From positions 62,001 through 126,000 of the IMG/VR virus record IMGVR_UViG_3300022932_000014: a DNA stretch of 64,000 nucleotides; one strand, given 5' to 3'. Below, in pieces: positions 7,945 to 16,406 of the stretch. Every line of letters starts with the position of its first letter. Within the stretch, counting starts at the first letter, position 1. Below the pieces are notes generated by a model. It saw nothing but the letters and a program-made list of their open reading frames with translations. It was not told where the DNA came from and did not search any database. The translations under genes and the position numbers were made by a program. Source of the DNA: a virus.

Positions 7945-8130
7945 ATGAAAACAAAGAAACAGTTTACAACAGAACAACTAGAAAAAATATACAATGAAAA
8001 TTGGTATAGAGCTGGAGGAGAATGTATTTGTGAAGTTTGCGGAAAAGAATATAAAAGACATGAAGATATTGCCTGGGACGAATTCTTTTATCTAACTGTT
8101 TTGTGTAATGGAGAATTAGTAAAGTTATGA
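7945..8130 (+). CDS. Small Cys-containing protein, 61 aa
   Basis: Contains CICEVCGKEYKRHED (about residues 27-41), half of a treble-clef/zinc-finger pattern. Preceded by CGGCGG followed by eight A bases right up to the start codon. Confidence 0.65.
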   Translation: MKTKKQFTTEQLEKIYNENWYRAGGECICEVCGKEYKRHEDIAWDEFFYLTVLCNGELVKL

Positions 8131-8282
8131 GACATAAGTGGACAGGTAAATTGAAGAACGGTGCTGTAGCATGTATACATTGCCATTGTATTAAAGAAAT
8201 GGTAAAAGGTCAGCCCACTTATTTTATAAATGATAGTGTTTATTTAAAAGCACCAAAATGCCACAGAAATAAATGGAATTAA
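8127..8282 (+). CDS. Small Cys/His-rich protein, 51 aa
   Basis: ATGA overlap with the previous gene. ACIHCHCI (about 15-22) with a later CH suggests zinc binding. Overlaps the next gene by 10 bases. Confidence 0.55.
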   Translation: MRHKWTGKLKNGAVACIHCHCIKEMVKGQPTYFINDSVYLKAPKCHRNKWN

Positions 8283-8590
8283 AATTAAGTTGCTCATCCT
8301 GTAAACACGCCAAAATAAAATTACCTTGGGTTGTTAATGACAAAAATGGTAAATATCTTTATACGGATAGCAACAATAGAAGTTCAGAAAATACAATTTT
8401 TATATGTTCTTTATATCCTAAAGAAAAAGAGGTACATAGAAAAGATATTTGCGATCATCATAAATTACATTCTACTTTTAGATCAGAGAAAATAGAATAT
8501 TGTCCAGAGTGTAATGGTGAAACATATTCAAAAGATTGGTATTGTTCCAGATGCTGGTGTGACAGAGATGATAGTGAATTGTTTAATTAA
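8273..8590 (+). CDS. Cys-rich zinc-ribbon-like protein, 105 aa
   Basis: Two Cys groups: CSSC...CSLY...CDHH in the N-half and a C-terminal CPEC...CSRCWC. The C-terminal half looks like a zinc ribbon. Three Cys-rich genes occur in a row (7945-8590). Confidence 0.65.
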   Translation: MELKLSCSSCKHAKIKLPWVVNDKNGKYLYTDSNNRSSENTIFICSLYPKEKEVHRKDICDHHKLHSTFRSEKIEYCPECNGETYSKDWYCSRCWCDRDDSELFN

Positions 8591-8605
8591 TCGCGGGAAA
8601 AAGAA

Positions 8606-8779
8606 ATGAAAACAGAAGAAATTTTAGAAAGAGTAATACATCTAATAAACCCAAACTTAGATATAACAGTTAATAAACTAAAAGGGAATGAAATTGATCA
8701 CTTCATTGAGCATCTAACACAAGACCTGTATAGATCATTAAAACATTGGGAATTTAAAACTCTGGAAAATAAAAAATGA
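8606..8779 (+). CDS. Hypothetical protein, 57 aa
   Basis: Preceded by CGCGGGAAAAAGAA, another recurrent-motif copy 8 bases before the ATG. Helical, ends in an ATGA overlap with the next gene. Unrecognised. Confidence 0.6.
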   Translation: MKTEEILERVIHLINPNLDITVNKLKGNEIDHFIEHLTQDLYRSLKHWEFKTLENKK

Positions 8780-9147
8780 AAGAAAAATATAAAAACAGCA
8801 CATGCACAAACCTACCTAAAATATTAGATGAGTTTGAAAAACTAAAAGGCCAGTTTGTAATAACTGATAGTTGGAAAATAGAAAGACTTGTAGGTATAGG
8901 AACAGATGAAGATGATTGGTATTACTTAACTTATAATGGCCGAAAGCTAACTTGGAATACTTGCGTAGGAAGATTAATGGTACTCAAAGGAAAGCTTGAT
9001 GACAGAGATTATAACGAACTTATAAGACTTGCCAAGTTAAATCATTATGACCAGTTTGATGAAATGAGAGAGTCGGTTATTGAAGAGTTAAGAATAGTTA
9101 ATGGTAAAGATGATATTGTTATGGAACTTTATATGGAGTTGAATTAA
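8776..9147 (+). CDS. Hypothetical protein, 123 aa
   Basis: Mixed alpha/beta protein with GTDEDDWYYLTYNGR near residue 45 and an acidic C-terminus. Last gene before the gene-poor stretch. Unrecognised. Confidence 0.7.
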   Translation: MKEKYKNSTCTNLPKILDEFEKLKGQFVITDSWKIERLVGIGTDEDDWYYLTYNGRKLTWNTCVGRLMVLKGKLDDRDYNELIRLAKLNHYDQFDEMRESVIEELRIVNGKDDIVMELYMELN

Positions 9148-9238
9148 AAACAGCATCATTTACAAACAAGTATATAAGACAGCCTTAAAAATTACACCCC
9201 CTATATAGCCATATAAAAATAATGATTGTCAGAAAGAC

Positions 9239-9290
9239 CCCCACCTTAAAGTTTCAATTTGGTTTGAGATTTTGATAGTGGGGATTTTTT
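9239..9290. terminator. Probable bidirectional terminator
   Basis: CCCCAC (9239-9244) pairs with GTGGGG (9278-9283), followed by a T run on the plus strand. On the minus strand the same hairpin comes after the end of the leftward frame at 9246. The 33-base loop contains a second imperfect stem. Confidence 0.5.
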
Positions 9291-9548
9291 ATGTTTTGGA
9301 ATTTCTTGGTGGGATAAAATAAATTTATTGTATACGCGTATTACTGAGATTAGACCTAGGTTATACCCTTCCCAAAAATAAACCCGTTTCTCCCTGGCGC
9401 CCATCATTCTATACAATTTCGATTCAAGTTTCTTAAAAGGCCTAATTTTACGTTTCACTTTTTCAAGTTTTTTCTTTGTGTTTTTAGCCTTAGAACTATT
9501 CTTATATTTCTTATTTACACTTGTTTCTATAGAATATTTATTTTGCAA
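9246..9548 (-). CDS. Possible leftward gene for a Lys-rich basic protein
   Basis: The plus strand here is pyrimidine-rich, the reverse of the purine-rich coding strand elsewhere, which fits transcription to the left. The frame (up to 100 aa) is dense in Lys in its first 45 residues and contains REKRVYFWEGYNLG. It has no ATG at the natural N-terminus: the only early start is TTG, and an internal ATG gives about 55 aa. It ends at the bidirectional terminator. Could be non-coding. Confidence 0.35.
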   Translation of the reverse strand: MQNKYSIETSVNKKYKNSSKAKNTKKKLEKVKRKIRPFKKLESKLYRMMGAREKRVYFWEGYNLGLISVIRVYNKFILSHQEIPKHKKSPLSKSQTKLKL

Positions 9549-10209
9549 CTTTCTTTGTCTGTCTTTATTCTATATAATAATATGTGTTTTTGATTTTCAA
9601 TTTAATTGCGATTTTCTTTTTCCGCGAAATCTGTTCACTATTCTTTGTTGTTCAGTTTAAATGAACGCTATAATATAATGAACACGCACGCGTATACGAA
9701 ATTCTTTTTTAATATCCTAGTGATTTTTATTTTTTATTCAATTATTTTCGGCGCATCTTTGTACTGTCGCTAAGGAATACTATTCTAATCGACACAAAAA
9801 AGTTCTTATACGTAAAAGATTTTTAATAAACAAATTTATTTTTAATTATTTTTGTTTTATCTTTACAAAAGAATTAAAGCAGTAAAATATTCGAGCACCT
9901 GAGTTTACTTAAACTCTCAGGATAGTGTTAAGGTCGGAAGGCATTCACTTCGCAAACGTAAATAGTTTAATAGTATCTAATAAAGCTATTAAAGATTTAA
10001 ACGCATCTTTGAAACACGTTCTTACTTTTATCATATTACATTATTATCCTATTCATTAGGACTTATATATTATTTAGACTTGATTTAAAGTCTGTTCTTT
10101 CTTTTTTGTCGGCGAAATGCGGGAAAAGAAAAAAGCCGTTTGATAGTTAATGACTAGCATCTTAAAGCGAGATTAGGAACGGCACAAATAAAAACTTAAA
10201 AAGAAAAAC
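9549..10209. other. Gene-free, hairpin-rich stretch
   Basis: No convincing gene. It holds several recurrent-motif copies (9622-9626, 9750, 10110), ACGCGTATAC at 9688-9697 (inverse of GTATACGCGT at 9330-9339), a strong hairpin at about 9898-9920 (CCTGAG...CTCAGG), AGACTT/AAGTCT near 10076-10092, and GCCGTT/AACGGC enclosing about 10135-10183 just ahead of the next gene. This fits a structured leader or RNA; no promoter of full quality is visible. Confidence 0.45.
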
Positions 10210-10533
10210 ATGACAAATTTTGATAAATTAATTAAAGAATTTAATAAAATAACAGTTCAAGTAAAATGGACAGAATTTCTACAAAGTAAAAAAGAATTGA
10301 TAAATAAACGCTATGATTCAAATGATATTAAATTCGATGGGCGGTATTTAATTGCACCAAATGGACAAAGTGTTTTAATACATAGAAAAAATTATAAATT
10401 TTACACATTATACACTTATGGATATTTTGAAAAGATTGATTACTTAAAAGAGCATTTTGCAAAATATGTAAATGATAACTTTTCTTTTTATCCGACTGAC
10501 TTAAATAAATATTATACAGATTTTAAATACTAA
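10210..10533 (+). CDS. Hypothetical protein, 107 aa
   Basis: Tyr/Phe/Lys-rich alpha/beta protein, unrecognised. It starts 27 bases after a structured leader and opens a long run of small genes. Confidence 0.65.
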   Translation: MTNFDKLIKEFNKITVQVKWTEFLQSKKELINKRYDSNDIKFDGRYLIAPNGQSVLIHRKNYKFYTLYTYGYFEKIDYLKEHFAKYVNDNFSFYPTDLNKYYTDFKY

Positions 10534-10551
10534 TCTTTAAAGCTTATTATT

Positions 10552-10704
10552 ATGAAACTATTTATTATTTTATACATTGGGTTAGTACTCATGTGTATAG
10601 CATTGCTTTTTATTAATATCTATTTACTTGGTATTAGTGAGCTAATTATTATTAGCACATTTATAATCTTTTTCCGCAAAAAATTAAAAAACAAACAGTT
10701 ATGA
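10552..10704 (+). CDS. Small membrane protein, 50 aa
   Basis: Two hydrophobic segments (about 3-24 and 28-41) and a basic tail RKKLKNKQL. ATGA overlap with the next gene supports translation. Confidence 0.55.
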   Translation: MKLFIILYIGLVLMCIALLFINIYLLGISELIIISTFIIFFRKKLKNKQL

Positions 10705-10973
10705 ACTACAGTCAATTATTAACAGTAGAACCAATAGAAACACAAGGCACTAGAGTAACCAAAGTAACTAAAAAAGATTACGGTTACAGAATCCAAATGT
10801 TTAACAATTATATTACACTTTATTACGTTAAGTTAATTATTAATGATAATAAAAGCGGTAAAGGTCATTACTTAGTTAAAAAGAATTATTGTGCAGACAA
10901 TCGTTATACTATTTATTTCGATTGTGAGGGCAATTCAATAACATTAAAAGAATATAAACTTATAAATAAGTAG
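10701..10973 (+). CDS. Hypothetical protein, 90 aa
   Basis: Beta-rich, basic. Preceded by the leader AACAGTT-ATG that recurs before many starts here. Unrecognised. Confidence 0.65.
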   Translation: MNYSQLLTVEPIETQGTRVTKVTKKDYGYRIQMFNNYITLYYVKLIINDNKSGKGHYLVKKNYCADNRYTIYFDCEGNSITLKEYKLINK

Positions 10974-10975
10974 CT

Positions 10976-11182
10976 ATGAAACTGAATAAAAACGTACAAC
11001 AATTATCATACTTTGGTTGTGTTAGTATATTAGAGCAACTACCTCATGTAGTTATGAGTAGCTTTAATGACTGCCCAAATATAAAAGAAGCAACACAAGT
11101 AATGAAAGAATGCATACAAATTAACTTAAATAACGATTCATTGGATGAAATTGAAGTTATTATAGTTTTGTCGGGCGAATAA
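10976..11182 (+). CDS. Hypothetical protein, 68 aa
   Basis: Helical middle, ends with EVIIVLSGE. The last codons (TCGGGCGAATAAAAAAC) are a recurrent-motif copy. Unrecognised. Confidence 0.6.
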   Translation: MKLNKNVQQLSYFGCVSILEQLPHVVMSSFNDCPNIKEATQVMKECIQINLNNDSLDEIEVIIVLSGE

Positions 11183-11203
11183 AAAACTTAAAATAAAAAA
11201 GTT

Positions 11204-11320
11204 ATGAAACTATCAAACGAAAGACAAGGTTGTTTACTATTAATAATAACAATCATATTAATTATTACATTCATTCCAGTAACAGAATACATATTAAATT
11301 ATTTAACTTCTAAACTATAA
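11204..11320 (+). CDS. Small membrane peptide, 38 aa
   Basis: Basic N-terminus, Ile/Leu/Thr membrane segment (about 10-28). Fits exactly between two other genes of the operon. Confidence 0.5.
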   Translation: MKLSNERQGCLLLIITIILIITFIPVTEYILNYLTSKL

Positions 11321-11324
11321 TATT

Positions 11325-11582
11325 ATGTCATATATATCAACATCAAATGCGATTTGGTCGGTTGACTTTCACGGTCAATGTGCGCACTTTATATTTAATA
11401 ACGAACTTGAAACACTAGGTAAATTAATCGCTGAACATGGTAAATACGGGATAGTAAAAATTAAACAGTATGTACCTCATAAAGGCACGTTTAAAACGAT
11501 GTCAAAGAAAGAAGTACAAAGCTGGTTTGATTGGGATACATACACAATAGAGCAACTAAAGAAAATTAATTATATTAAATAA
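11325..11582 (+). CDS. Hypothetical protein, 85 aa
   Basis: Alpha/beta, with IWSVDFHGQCAHFIFNN near the N-terminus and a Trp-containing SWFDWD. Unrecognised. Confidence 0.65.
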   Translation: MSYISTSNAIWSVDFHGQCAHFIFNNELETLGKLIAEHGKYGIVKIKQYVPHKGTFKTMSKKEVQSWFDWDTYTIEQLKKINYIK

Positions 11583-11588
11583 GATATT

Positions 11589-11741
11589 ATGAAAGTATCA
11601 ATAATTGAAGTACAAAGCGCACTAAGTGTATTACATATGGAAATACAAACAAATGAAGGTGCAGAAGCTTATGAACTAGTTTATAAATTCATAGAACAAC
11701 AAAGAAATAAGGCAATTAATGAGGGAACTTTAATTGTATAA
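11589..11741 (+). CDS. Hypothetical protein, 50 aa
   Basis: Helical small protein filling the space between neighbours; unrecognised. Confidence 0.55.
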   Translation: MKVSIIEVQSALSVLHMEIQTNEGAEAYELVYKFIEQQRNKAINEGTLIV

Positions 11742-11772
11742 TTTCGGCAAAATAAATTAAAACAGAAATAAA

Positions 11773-12084
11773 ATGAGAGCGAACGATATAAAAACAATAG
11801 ATGTCAACTGTAAAGAATGGTTTGACAAGGTTAATGGTAACAGTTATTTCAGTGGCACAATAGTAATTAATTATGGCCGAAAAGATGAAAAAGAAATAAA
11901 TATACCATTTCAATATGGTTATGGTGATTCGTTTAGATATGAAGCATTTAAAGCAGTTCAAAAAGAATTAAACTGTTTAAAGACTAAAGATATAAAACAC
12001 AGTTATTGGCAAGCTTATAAAAAATATAAAATTAAAGCAAATCACAGTTTAAAAACCAATTGTTTAAAAAGAGAATTATTATGA
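11773..12084 (+). CDS. Hypothetical protein, 103 aa
   Basis: Beta strands in the first 55 residues (SYFSGTIVINYGRK), a Lys-rich helical second half. ATGA overlap to the next gene. An opposite-strand frame here is a shadow. Confidence 0.65.
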   Translation: MRANDIKTIDVNCKEWFDKVNGNSYFSGTIVINYGRKDEKEINIPFQYGYGDSFRYEAFKAVQKELNCLKTKDIKHSYWQAYKKYKIKANHSLKTNCLKRELL

Positions 12085-12332
12085 AACTTAAAGAATATTT
12101 AGACAAATTAGAATTCGCGGAAAAAAAGAAAAACAAAGAAATAACAGTTTTATCTGTCCAATCAACAAAATCCTTCAAACTAATAAAGAAAAACAGTACT
12201 AAACAATACTTTATAAAAAGAGTAAAAGACAGTAAGACAATCTTAATAGGAGATAGAGACAAAAGCGAAGACTTTATTTTATATGGTTTGTTTGCGAATA
12301 GAGAGGATGTTAAACAATTATTTAATAGTTAG
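12081..12332 (+). CDS. Hypothetical basic protein, 83 aa
   Basis: The ATG at 12081 overlapping the upstream stop is preferred over a TTG at 12060. FAEKKKNKE is encoded by a TTCGCGGAAAAAAAGAAA motif copy. Unrecognised. Confidence 0.65.
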   Translation: MKLKEYLDKLEFAEKKKNKEITVLSVQSTKSFKLIKKNSTKQYFIKRVKDSKTILIGDRDKSEDFILYGLFANREDVKQLFNS

Positions 12333-12333
12333 T

Positions 12334-12579
12334 ATGGAAAAATTAATTAAAAAGTGCCAAGCTTATTTGCGCAAAAAGAAAATAGAAACAGTTAAAAAAG
12401 ACAACGAAATAAAAGTAAACAAAATAGTTACTTCAATATTCGACGAAAAAACACCTAAACAAGCTATACAACTGTTCAAAGAAATACAAACAGAAGTAAA
12501 CAACAGACTAGACGAACAACTTAAAACAAGTTTGGAAGCAGTTACAGAAATAGGAAAATTTAAAAATATAGAGTTATGA
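12334..12579 (+). CDS. Hypothetical helical protein, 81 aa
   Basis: The start at 12334 (1 base after the upstream stop) is preferred over an in-frame ATG at 12283. Lys-rich N-terminus (YLRKKKIE), then coiled-coil-like helices. ATGA overlap to the next gene. Confidence 0.6.
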   Translation: MEKLIKKCQAYLRKKKIETVKKDNEIKVNKIVTSIFDEKTPKQAIQLFKEIQTEVNNRLDEQLKTSLEAVTEIGKFKNIEL

Positions 12580-12737
12580 AAAAGTATATAGGTCACATAG
12601 CATCATCTTATTTAGGATTTAGTTTAAATTTCTTTTGCGGTCTTACAGTATTTGACTGGCAATTTTGGGCTATCGTAGTCCCTGTGATAATAATGTTTAT
12701 TATAGATAAGTTTGAGAACGGCAGGAAAAAGATTTAA
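12576..12737 (+). CDS. Small membrane protein, 53 aa
   Basis: Two hydrophobic segments (about 5-25 and 28-43) and a basic C-terminus GRKKI. Unrecognised. Confidence 0.55.
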   Translation: MKKYIGHIASSYLGFSLNFFCGLTVFDWQFWAIVVPVIIMFIIDKFENGRKKI

Positions 12738-12749
12738 AACAAAACAGTT

Positions 12750-13007
12750 ATGTATATACTACAAGACAAAGAAACAAACAGTCTTACAATAGTAGCAGAG
12801 AAACAAAAGCTATCTGAACTACTAGGAATACACAGAAACACTTTAAATAACAGATTAAAGCTAAATAAGGTAGTTGAAAGCGATAAGTATCTGCTTATTT
12901 TACCATTTAAATATTATCCTGCAACTAAAAATAGTGGTAACACAGATAGTTATATAGTTAAAAAGGCTAAATCTGAGGGAGATATAGAAGAAAATGAGTA
13001 TTATTAA
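12750..13007 (+). CDS. Small HTH-like protein, 85 aa
   Basis: Residues about 24-42 (KLSELLGIHRNTLNNRLKL) read as a helix-turn-helix with the usual Gly in the turn; the C-terminus is acidic (EGDIEENEYY). A DNA-binding regulator is plausible but unproven. Confidence 0.6.
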   Translation: MYILQDKETNSLTIVAEKQKLSELLGIHRNTLNNRLKLNKVVESDKYLLILPFKYYPATKNSGNTDSYIVKKAKSEGDIEENEYY

Positions 13008-13028
13008 GCGTAGGTTCTGAACTTATGC
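13008..13028 (+). other. Hairpin after the HTH-like gene
   Basis: GCGTAGGTT pairs with AACTTATGC (9 bp with two G-U pairs, 3-base loop). No T run follows; a CGCGC motif copy lies at 13038-13042. Confidence 0.45.
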
Positions 13029-13068
13029 ACAATGATTCGCGCAAAAAAGAAATAAAAACAGTTAAATT

Positions 13069-13200
13069 ATGGACATCCAAACAATAATAAACGACATAGA
13101 CATAGTAATAGAAGCTATAAAGAACAAAGATGGATGGGAAGCAATAGCAATGCTCAAAGATATTCAAGAAGATTTACTTATTATTAATGTAAGTCAGTGA
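13069..13200 (+). CDS. Hypothetical small acidic protein, 43 aa
   Basis: Good ATG preceded by the AAAAACAGTTAAATT leader; acidic helical peptide (DIDIVIEAIKNKDG). Unrecognised. Confidence 0.55.
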   Translation: MDIQTIINDIDIVIEAIKNKDGWEAIAMLKDIQEDLLIINVSQ

Positions 13201-13336
13201 ATATGAGGCTCTTAAGGTGAGGACAACCCCACCCACAAACATTTATTCCTTCTAAAATACTAAAAATATGACCGCTCGGTCAGGCTTCGAACTTATATAG
13301 GAGAATACTTAAATTTAAACCTTAACAATTTTTAAC
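13201..13336 (+). other. Short structured intergenic region
   Basis: Two hairpins: GGTGAGG/CCCCACC around 13216-13233 with one mismatch and an ACAA loop, and the palindrome TGACCGCTCGGTCA around 13268-13281. It is GC-richer than its surroundings and could be a leader for the gene at 13337. Confidence 0.4.
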
Positions 13337-13624
13337 ATGAAAACAAACTTAGACAAATTCAAAGATATAATATACAAACAAGCTATAAATAACCCTTTAT
13401 TTGATTTTAGTCTATTAGGTGGAGAGTTTAAAGGATTTCATAATAAAAGGGAAGAGGCTTTAATTAAATTAGAACATTATATATCTAATATTGATATAAG
13501 AGTAATTGAATACTTAGCACCTGAGATAAAAGAGAGATTTCCTAAATGGTATAAACAAAGACAGTTTTATATTGATTATAATAAAAATGGTGAGTTAGAT
13601 ATAATTAGGATGGTTAATTTGTAA
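13337..13624 (+). CDS. Hypothetical protein, 95 aa
   Basis: Mostly helical, aromatic-rich C-terminus (FPKWYKQRQFYIDYNK). Unrecognised. Confidence 0.65.
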   Translation: MKTNLDKFKDIIYKQAINNPLFDFSLLGGEFKGFHNKREEALIKLEHYISNIDIRVIEYLAPEIKERFPKWYKQRQFYIDYNKNGELDIIRMVNL

Positions 13625-13691
13625 CTGTTCTTTTCTCCTTTTCCAATTCTTTTTTGCGGCGATTTTGCCCTCACAAATAAAACTTACTAAA

Positions 13692-14018
13692 ATGAAAACT
13701 AAAAGCAAACAACAGATATTATATTGGGGTGTTAAACCTCAGATACAAAACAGACCAAATAAACTTTCTAAAGGAATGGCTTTTACTAACGAAAGAAGAG
13801 CAAGAAGAAATAATAAATCTATATTTTATAGTGCGATAATTAGCAATAATAAGTGTTCTAAAGAATCGAGATCATTATCAGTTAGAGGTACATTAGATAA
13901 GTTAGCGAGTATTAACTCAGTTAGTAAGTATAACATTAAAAGATATAAGGCCGGTTTACCTCAACAAAGAAAAGCTAAAAACAGTTTTGCTTATTTAAAA
14001 GAGCTTGTTTTTTCTTAA
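13692..14018 (+). CDS. Hypothetical very basic protein, 108 aa
   Basis: The ATG at 13692 is preferred over an in-frame TTG at 13665. Lys/Arg/Ser/Asn-rich throughout (ERRARRNNK, KRYKAGLPQQRKAK), suggesting nucleic-acid binding. Unrecognised. Confidence 0.6.
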   Translation: MKTKSKQQILYWGVKPQIQNRPNKLSKGMAFTNERRARRNNKSIFYSAIISNNKCSKESRSLSVRGTLDKLASINSVSKYNIKRYKAGLPQQRKAKNSFAYLKELVFS

Positions 14019-14147
14019 TTCTTTCCCCTCCAAAAATATTAAACAAAACACAGAACAAACAATTTAAAGCTATTTTTAGCTGATTTAAGACACTAAAACA
14101 ATAATTTAATACTGTTAGACGCTTCAGATTAAAAAGGCGTGACACAA

Positions 14148-14678
14148 ATGAGAACAATAAGAACAAAGGTTTATACTTTTAATGAGTTAAACAAAGAAGG
14201 ACAAGAAAAAGCAATTGAATTAAATTCAGATATAAATGTCGATCACGATTGGTGGATTTGGACGTATGAAGATGCAGAAACAGCAGGATTAAAATTGACA
14301 GGGTTTAATTTAGGATACAATCCAATAGCAAACGGAAAATTTATAGAAAGCTCTTACGATTGTGCAAATAAAATAATTAAAAATCACGGAGAAACTTGTG
14401 AGAGTTATAAATTAGCTGAGCAGTTTATAAAGGAATGGGGCGAAGCCATTATATTACATTCTGACGGAATACAAACGCATAGAGTAATGGAGGGTAAAGA
14501 ATCTGATTTTGATTATTATATGGAAGATAGAGAAGAACAGTTTTTAAAAGACATTCTTTATTATTATGCGGACTATTTACAAAAGGAATGTAATTATTTA
14601 CAAAGTGAAGAAGCTATTAAAGAAACTCTTATTGCTAATGAATATGAGTTTTTGTCTACAGGTAAAATGTTTTCTTAG
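14148..14678 (+). CDS. Conserved phage/bacterial hypothetical protein, 176 aa
   Basis: The start at the ATG 14148 (MRTIRTKVYTF) is preferred over the GTG at 14139. The opening VYTFNELNKEGQEKAIE is shared with a protein family widespread in phages and plasmids that often reads KVYTFDELSDEAKEKA. Function not known to me. The rest is acidic and Tyr-rich. Confidence 0.7.
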   Translation: MRTIRTKVYTFNELNKEGQEKAIELNSDINVDHDWWIWTYEDAETAGLKLTGFNLGYNPIANGKFIESSYDCANKIIKNHGETCESYKLAEQFIKEWGEAIILHSDGIQTHRVMEGKESDFDYYMEDREEQFLKDILYYYADYLQKECNYLQSEEAIKETLIANEYEFLSTGKMFS

Positions 14679-14718
14679 TTTTTTATTCCCGCAAAAATAA
14701 CCTTTAAATAATACAATT

Positions 14719-15108
14719 ATGAACACAAAATATTTAGTTACAGTAGAATTTAGATTTACAAGCGTAAACAAAGATAAAACAGATAAGAACTATAATAATA
14801 AAACAATTACTATAGGTGTGTTTGATTCTTTTGATGATGCGTGTAAAGAAGGAAATAAAAACCTTGAAATAATGGAGAGCCGTTTTAGTCTTCATAAATT
14901 CCCGCAAGGACATTTCGCACCAAAAGAAAGATTTAGTAAAAATGGAGGTTGTTTTAACAGCAGAAAGACTTTAATTACTAATTTAGCGTATCTAAAAACA
15001 CCGTTTGAGTTTTATTTTAAGATAACAGATTTAAATTATCAAAATATAGAGAGTTTTATAGATGATACATTAAGTTCTGTTAATGAATATAGAGAGTGGA
15101 GAGGTTAA
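14719..15108 (+). CDS. Hypothetical protein, 129 aa
   Basis: Begins as a beta-rich domain (YLVTVEFRFTSVN), then FDSFDDACKEGNKNLEIME, with FAPKERFSKNGG in the middle. Reminiscent of a small protein common in Bacteroidetes phages; no function assigned. Confidence 0.65.
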   Translation: MNTKYLVTVEFRFTSVNKDKTDKNYNNKTITIGVFDSFDDACKEGNKNLEIMESRFSLHKFPQGHFAPKERFSKNGGCFNSRKTLITNLAYLKTPFEFYFKITDLNYQNIESFIDDTLSSVNEYREWRG

Positions 15109-15158
15109 ATTATTATTCTTTTTTCTCCCGAAATTATTAATCATTAGATCATATTATT

Positions 15159-15509
15159 ATGAATACAGAAAACAACACATTATTAGCCGAGTTTATAGGT
15201 TTTGAAGTAATAAAAGAACAGGACTTCTTAAATTATACAGCAGGACAAATGACAGATAAAACAATTATAGATAGTGCTTTAAAATATCATACTTCATGGG
15301 ATTGGTTAATGAAAGTCGTAGACAAAATAGAATCTGTTAATGATAACGAATTTGTTGTTGAAATTTCAGACGCTATGTGTGAGATAACAGGTTTTGAAGA
15401 AAATGCAGATATGAAAATATATAAATGTGGTGGAGATAAAAAAGATTCTGTTTATAATGCTTGTGTTGAATTTATCAAATGGTACAACGAACAAACAACT
15501 AAACATTAA
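15159..15509 (+). CDS. Conserved Bacteroidetes phage hypothetical protein, 116 aa
   Basis: LLAEFIGF at the N-terminus, LKYHTSWDWLMKVVDKIE in the middle and VEFIKWYNEQ at the end are the recurring blocks of a protein seen in many flavobacterial and Bacteroides phages. Function unknown. Confidence 0.75.
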   Translation: MNTENNTLLAEFIGFEVIKEQDFLNYTAGQMTDKTIIDSALKYHTSWDWLMKVVDKIESVNDNEFVVEISDAMCEITGFEENADMKIYKCGGDKKDSVYNACVEFIKWYNEQTTKH

Positions 15510-15514
15510 TACTT

Positions 15515-15718
15515 ATGAAAACAATTGATATTAGATACTGGAAAAAAGATTTTAGCGATGTACTACCATACAAACACAGCCAAACTTTTGAATACAGTAA
15601 ACAAAAAGCCCTTGAAATAATTAATAATATTATTGATTCTGGCTTAAATGTAAAAACATCAAATCACGCAGAAACTTTTGTTATTTTTATAGATCAAGGT
15701 AGATTTGTACAATTTTAA
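15515..15718 (+). CDS. Hypothetical protein, 67 aa
   Basis: Alpha/beta; FEYSKQKALEIINNIIDSG forms a clear helix. Unrecognised. Confidence 0.6.
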   Translation: MKTIDIRYWKKDFSDVLPYKHSQTFEYSKQKALEIINNIIDSGLNVKTSNHAETFVIFIDQGRFVQF

Positions 15719-15729
15719 TAATTTAGATT

Positions 15730-15891
15730 ATGAAACCAATAAATAAAAAAAGAGGTAATTACGAGATTGTTAATTACTATCAGCACGATTTAAGTAATAA
15801 TAGGTATATTATATTAGAAAACGGTTTTGATTGTATTGGAAATCATTTTTCTTTGAGAGAGGTTATTACTGTCTTTAAAAGCTTGTTTTAA
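15730..15891 (+). CDS. Hypothetical protein, 53 aa
   Basis: Beta-rich N-half (NYEIVNYYQHDL, YIILENGFDCIG) and a helical end. Good spacing to neighbours; unrecognised. Confidence 0.55.
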   Translation: MKPINKKRGNYEIVNYYQHDLSNNRYIILENGFDCIGNHFSLREVITVFKSLF

Positions 15892-15970
15892 TTTCTTTTT
15901 CGCGCCAATTATGTGCAATAACATATAATTAAACACTAATTAACAATTTTAAATTTAAAAACATATAATT

Positions 15971-16138
15971 ATGACTAGTAAGGAAGCAATATTCAGTAAA
16001 TTAAAAACTTGTGAAGCTATTTTAAGAAAATGTGAGGGATACGGAACAAACGATTCAGAAATTACAATGGCGGTGTTTAAAGCTATAATAAGAGAAGTTT
16101 TAGAAGAAGCTAAAAACGAGTTAATAAATATAGACTAA
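15971..16138 (+). CDS. Hypothetical helical protein, 55 aa
   Basis: ATG-started, stop overlaps the next ATG by one base (TAATG). Helical throughout with CEGYGTNDSE in the middle. Confidence 0.6.
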   Translation: MTSKEAIFSKLKTCEAILRKCEGYGTNDSEITMAVFKAIIREVLEEAKNELINID

Positions 16139-16338
16139 TGACACTAGAACCACAACACAGAGAAGCTTTAATAACTGAGTTAAACAAAGCAAAAGAAGAA
16201 TATATTTTAGGTAAGGACATCAACCAAAAGAATACAACAGAAGACTATCAAAAATGGTCTGATATTAAATTGTTTCTTCTTTTAAAGAGAATAGAATTAA
16301 TAGAAGAGAGTTTGATTAATAATGAGATTGATTTTTAA
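16138..16338 (+). CDS. Hypothetical helical acidic protein, 66 aa
   Basis: Coupled to the previous gene by a one-base overlap. Two long helices (EALITELNKAKEEYI and FLLLKRIELIEESL). Unrecognised. Confidence 0.6.
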   Translation: MTLEPQHREALITELNKAKEEYILGKDINQKNTTEDYQKWSDIKLFLLLKRIELIEESLINNEIDF

Positions 16339-16406
16339 TTTATTTCTGTTTTTTATTCTTTTTTCCCGAAAATTTATTATATTTACACACTTAAAAATAG
16401 AAAGAT

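Noticed and set aside
13260-13310. Second tRNA-like T arm (GGCTTCGAACTT)
   Set aside because: The bases around TTCGAAC cannot form a T stem, and no acceptor stem is present; the visible structure is a separate palindrome.
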